Below, one piece after another: positions 62,573 to 64,000 of a stretch of DNA of 64,000 nucleotides; the stretch's first letter is position 1, and every line of letters begins with the position of its first letter. The notes under the pieces were generated by a model. That model was not told the DNA's origin, ran no database searches, and saw only the letters and a program-made list of their open reading frames with translations. A program made the translations under genes and the position numbers. Source of the DNA: Ascoidea rubescens DSM 1968 (Eukaryota; Ascomycota; Saccharomycetes; Ascoideales; Ascoideaceae); contig NW_017962913.1 of NCBI RefSeq assembly GCF_001661345.1, positions 1,865,428 to 1,929,427 on the forward strand. Reading direction: 5' to 3'.

Positions 62573-63990
62573 TTATTTCTTTTTAGATTTCTTTTCAGCT
62601 TCAGCCTCAGCCTTTTCTCTAGCACGTTTCTCACGAATACCCTTATATTTCTTATCAGATCTAGCAATTCTTAATGTTCTGTAAGCAGCAGTTTCGGGAA
62701 CCTTAACAGCTCTGGCTTCAACATCAGTAGCAATTTGAGCAATTGGGAAGTTAACCAAGTTACTTTCAGATGCGCTAACATTTGGTTTGGCAGCCTTAGA
62801 AGTCTTAGATGGGAAAACAATTAATCTGGCTTTATAGTCTTTTAATCTTTGTACATTGATATCAAATCCTTCAACTGATCTATTTTGTCTTCTGTGATCA
62901 ACAGCAATACCAATGGTTCTGGCATAAGCAGCGTTCAAACTAGCGGCTTTTAATTCAGCTAATGTGAATCCTCTACCAGCTCTGACCTTTCTATTATATT
63001 TAACAGTTGGAGCTCTGACAATAGGTCTTAGAAGATCAAGAGGTTTGGGAGCAACACCAGCAATTTTTTTGGCTCTGGCGATTCTTCTAGCAACCTTTTT
63101 ACCGGCTTGATCAAAATGAACTTTGACACGTTCTTGCCAGTGTTTCTTGAAATGATTTTTTAAAAGAGTGTTATTTTTTGCAATAGCTAATAAATAATTA
63201 AAAAAAAAATAAAAATAATTAGTAATGTGCTTTTATTATATTTTAATTAAAATTGAATATACCGTTTGTATATTATAATACATTTCAAATTTCAGTTCAA
63301 TTCAATTCAATTCAATTCAATACCAAGGTAACTTTTGATCCATTATTAATTGAATTTCTTATCAATTATTCAAAAAATTATACTTTTTCACTTCAAAAAT
63401 TAATAAAATTGGAAAATCACTGAAAAGATATTGGAGAAACAAAATGTAAACGCTTGACTTGTATTTCCATTTTTAAAATTTATTTAGAAAATCCACTAAT
63501 CATATTTCCTTTTACTTCATTATATTTAGTTCATGTATATTTTGATTTTCACACTTTTCACACTTTTAATACTTTATATTCACTTATTGCAATTTATTTT
63601 AATCATTGTAATATTCAAAATTTATCTAAAAATTATGTGTTTTTTTATTTAACAAATTATCAAAAAAAATGAAAAAAATATACCATCAAGTTGTTTTTTT
63701 CATTCATAAACTCAATCGTAATTGTGACAATATGTTATTTGGTTCTGATCATTTTCCGGATATTTACTAGAAAAGAATAAATCACTTTCTTTGCTATATT
63801 CATTGTGGTAATGATCTGTATTTTATATACACTAAAAAATTTCAAAATTCAAATTTCTATCAGGATCATATTCTCCAACTCAACAGGACTGAGAGGTGCG
63901 ATTACAACTGCCATTGAAAAGAAGTTTTCACTTTGATATTTGAGTTGAAACTGAATTGATGGACGCTTGTGGAGATTCAGACATACCCAT
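62573..63990 (-). CDS. RPL13: ribosomal protein L13 (eL13), spliced: 63987-63990 and 62573-63186
   Basis: 205 residues. Exon 1 is only ATGG; exon 2 begins CTATTGCAAAA, together [18 protein letters not shown], equal in length and register to S. cerevisiae Rpl13 (MAISKN...). The body is near-identical: [61 protein letters not shown]. It is a structural protein of the 60S subunit. Position of the intron matches the ribosomal genes of S. cerevisiae, where it also splits the first codons. The exon-1 assignment rests on ATGG next to a GTATGT at the very end of the window, so it is strong but not proven. Confidence 0.9.
63187..63986 (-). other. RPL13 intron (800 nt)
   Basis: 5' site GTATGTCTG at 63986-63978, branch TACTAAT at 63224-63218, 3' site TTATTAG at 63187. 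Very AT-rich in its 3' half. I looked for snoRNA C and D boxes (RTGATGA, CTGA) and found no convincing pair. Confidence 0.82.
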
Positions 63991-64000
63991 TTTGAATTAT

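Overview
This window is nuclear DNA of a budding yeast (Saccharomycotina), but not of Saccharomyces itself. The evidence is an AT-rich genome with long asparagine and AAT tracts, compact and mostly intron-poor genes, GTATGT/TACTAAC-type introns, and clear yeast orthologues (STU2, DBF4, CDC11, TOA1, RIC1, RRB1, SLM3, SHM2, AGX1, OSH6/7, DCK1, RPN13, RPL13). Several genes point away from Saccharomyces: a respiratory complex I subunit of the NDUFA6/NB4M type, a DNAJC9-type J protein, a Red1/ZFC3H1-type zinc-finger protein, a filamentous-fungus-like fatty-acid elongase and a CinA-domain protein. I could not decide how CTG is decoded.

Layout. 0-25 kb is gene-dense: STU2 (3' end only), DBF4, CDC11 and TOA1 (divergent pair; TOA1 spliced), a small unknown, RIC1, a possible LTR-element fossil, NB4M and a PQ-loop membrane protein (divergent pair), RRB1 and a putative dynactin p24 (divergent pair), SLM3, SHM2 and a Myb/SANT protein. 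From 25.0 to 36.2 kb there is an 11.1-kb stretch with no gene I can support: very AT-rich, full of short tandem arrays, with a degenerate tRNA-Ser(GCU) and a few patches of higher GC. It is the best candidate here for a structural locus such as a centromere. 36-50.6 kb is gene-dense again: a Bsp1/Aim21-like actin-patch protein, DNAJC9-like, AGX1, OSH6/7-like, the Red1-like three-exon gene, an elongase and a low-complexity protein. 50.6-53.5 kb is a second gene-free stretch; it holds a 0.5-kb island of very high GC and several pyrimidine tandem arrays. 53.5-64 kb carries DCK1, tRNA-Ala(AGC), the CinA-domain gene, RPN13 and RPL13 with an 800-nt intron.

How the genes relate. There is no operon or pathway cluster. 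Recurrent themes are cytoskeleton and polarity (STU2, CDC11, putative dynactin p24, Bsp1-like, DCK1), Golgi and lipid traffic (RIC1, OSH6/7-like), one-carbon and glycine metabolism (SHM2 with upstream TGACTCA and CACGTG; AGX1), mitochondrial function (NB4M, SLM3), and nuclear RNA or chromatin work (TOA1, RRB1, Red1-like, DNAJC9-like with two MluI cell-cycle boxes). Start codons were chosen as the first ATG that matches the family. Several frames extend upstream without an ATG, and the one in front of SHM2 is long enough to deserve attention. Protein identities come from recognised motifs and remembered family sequences; no database search was run.
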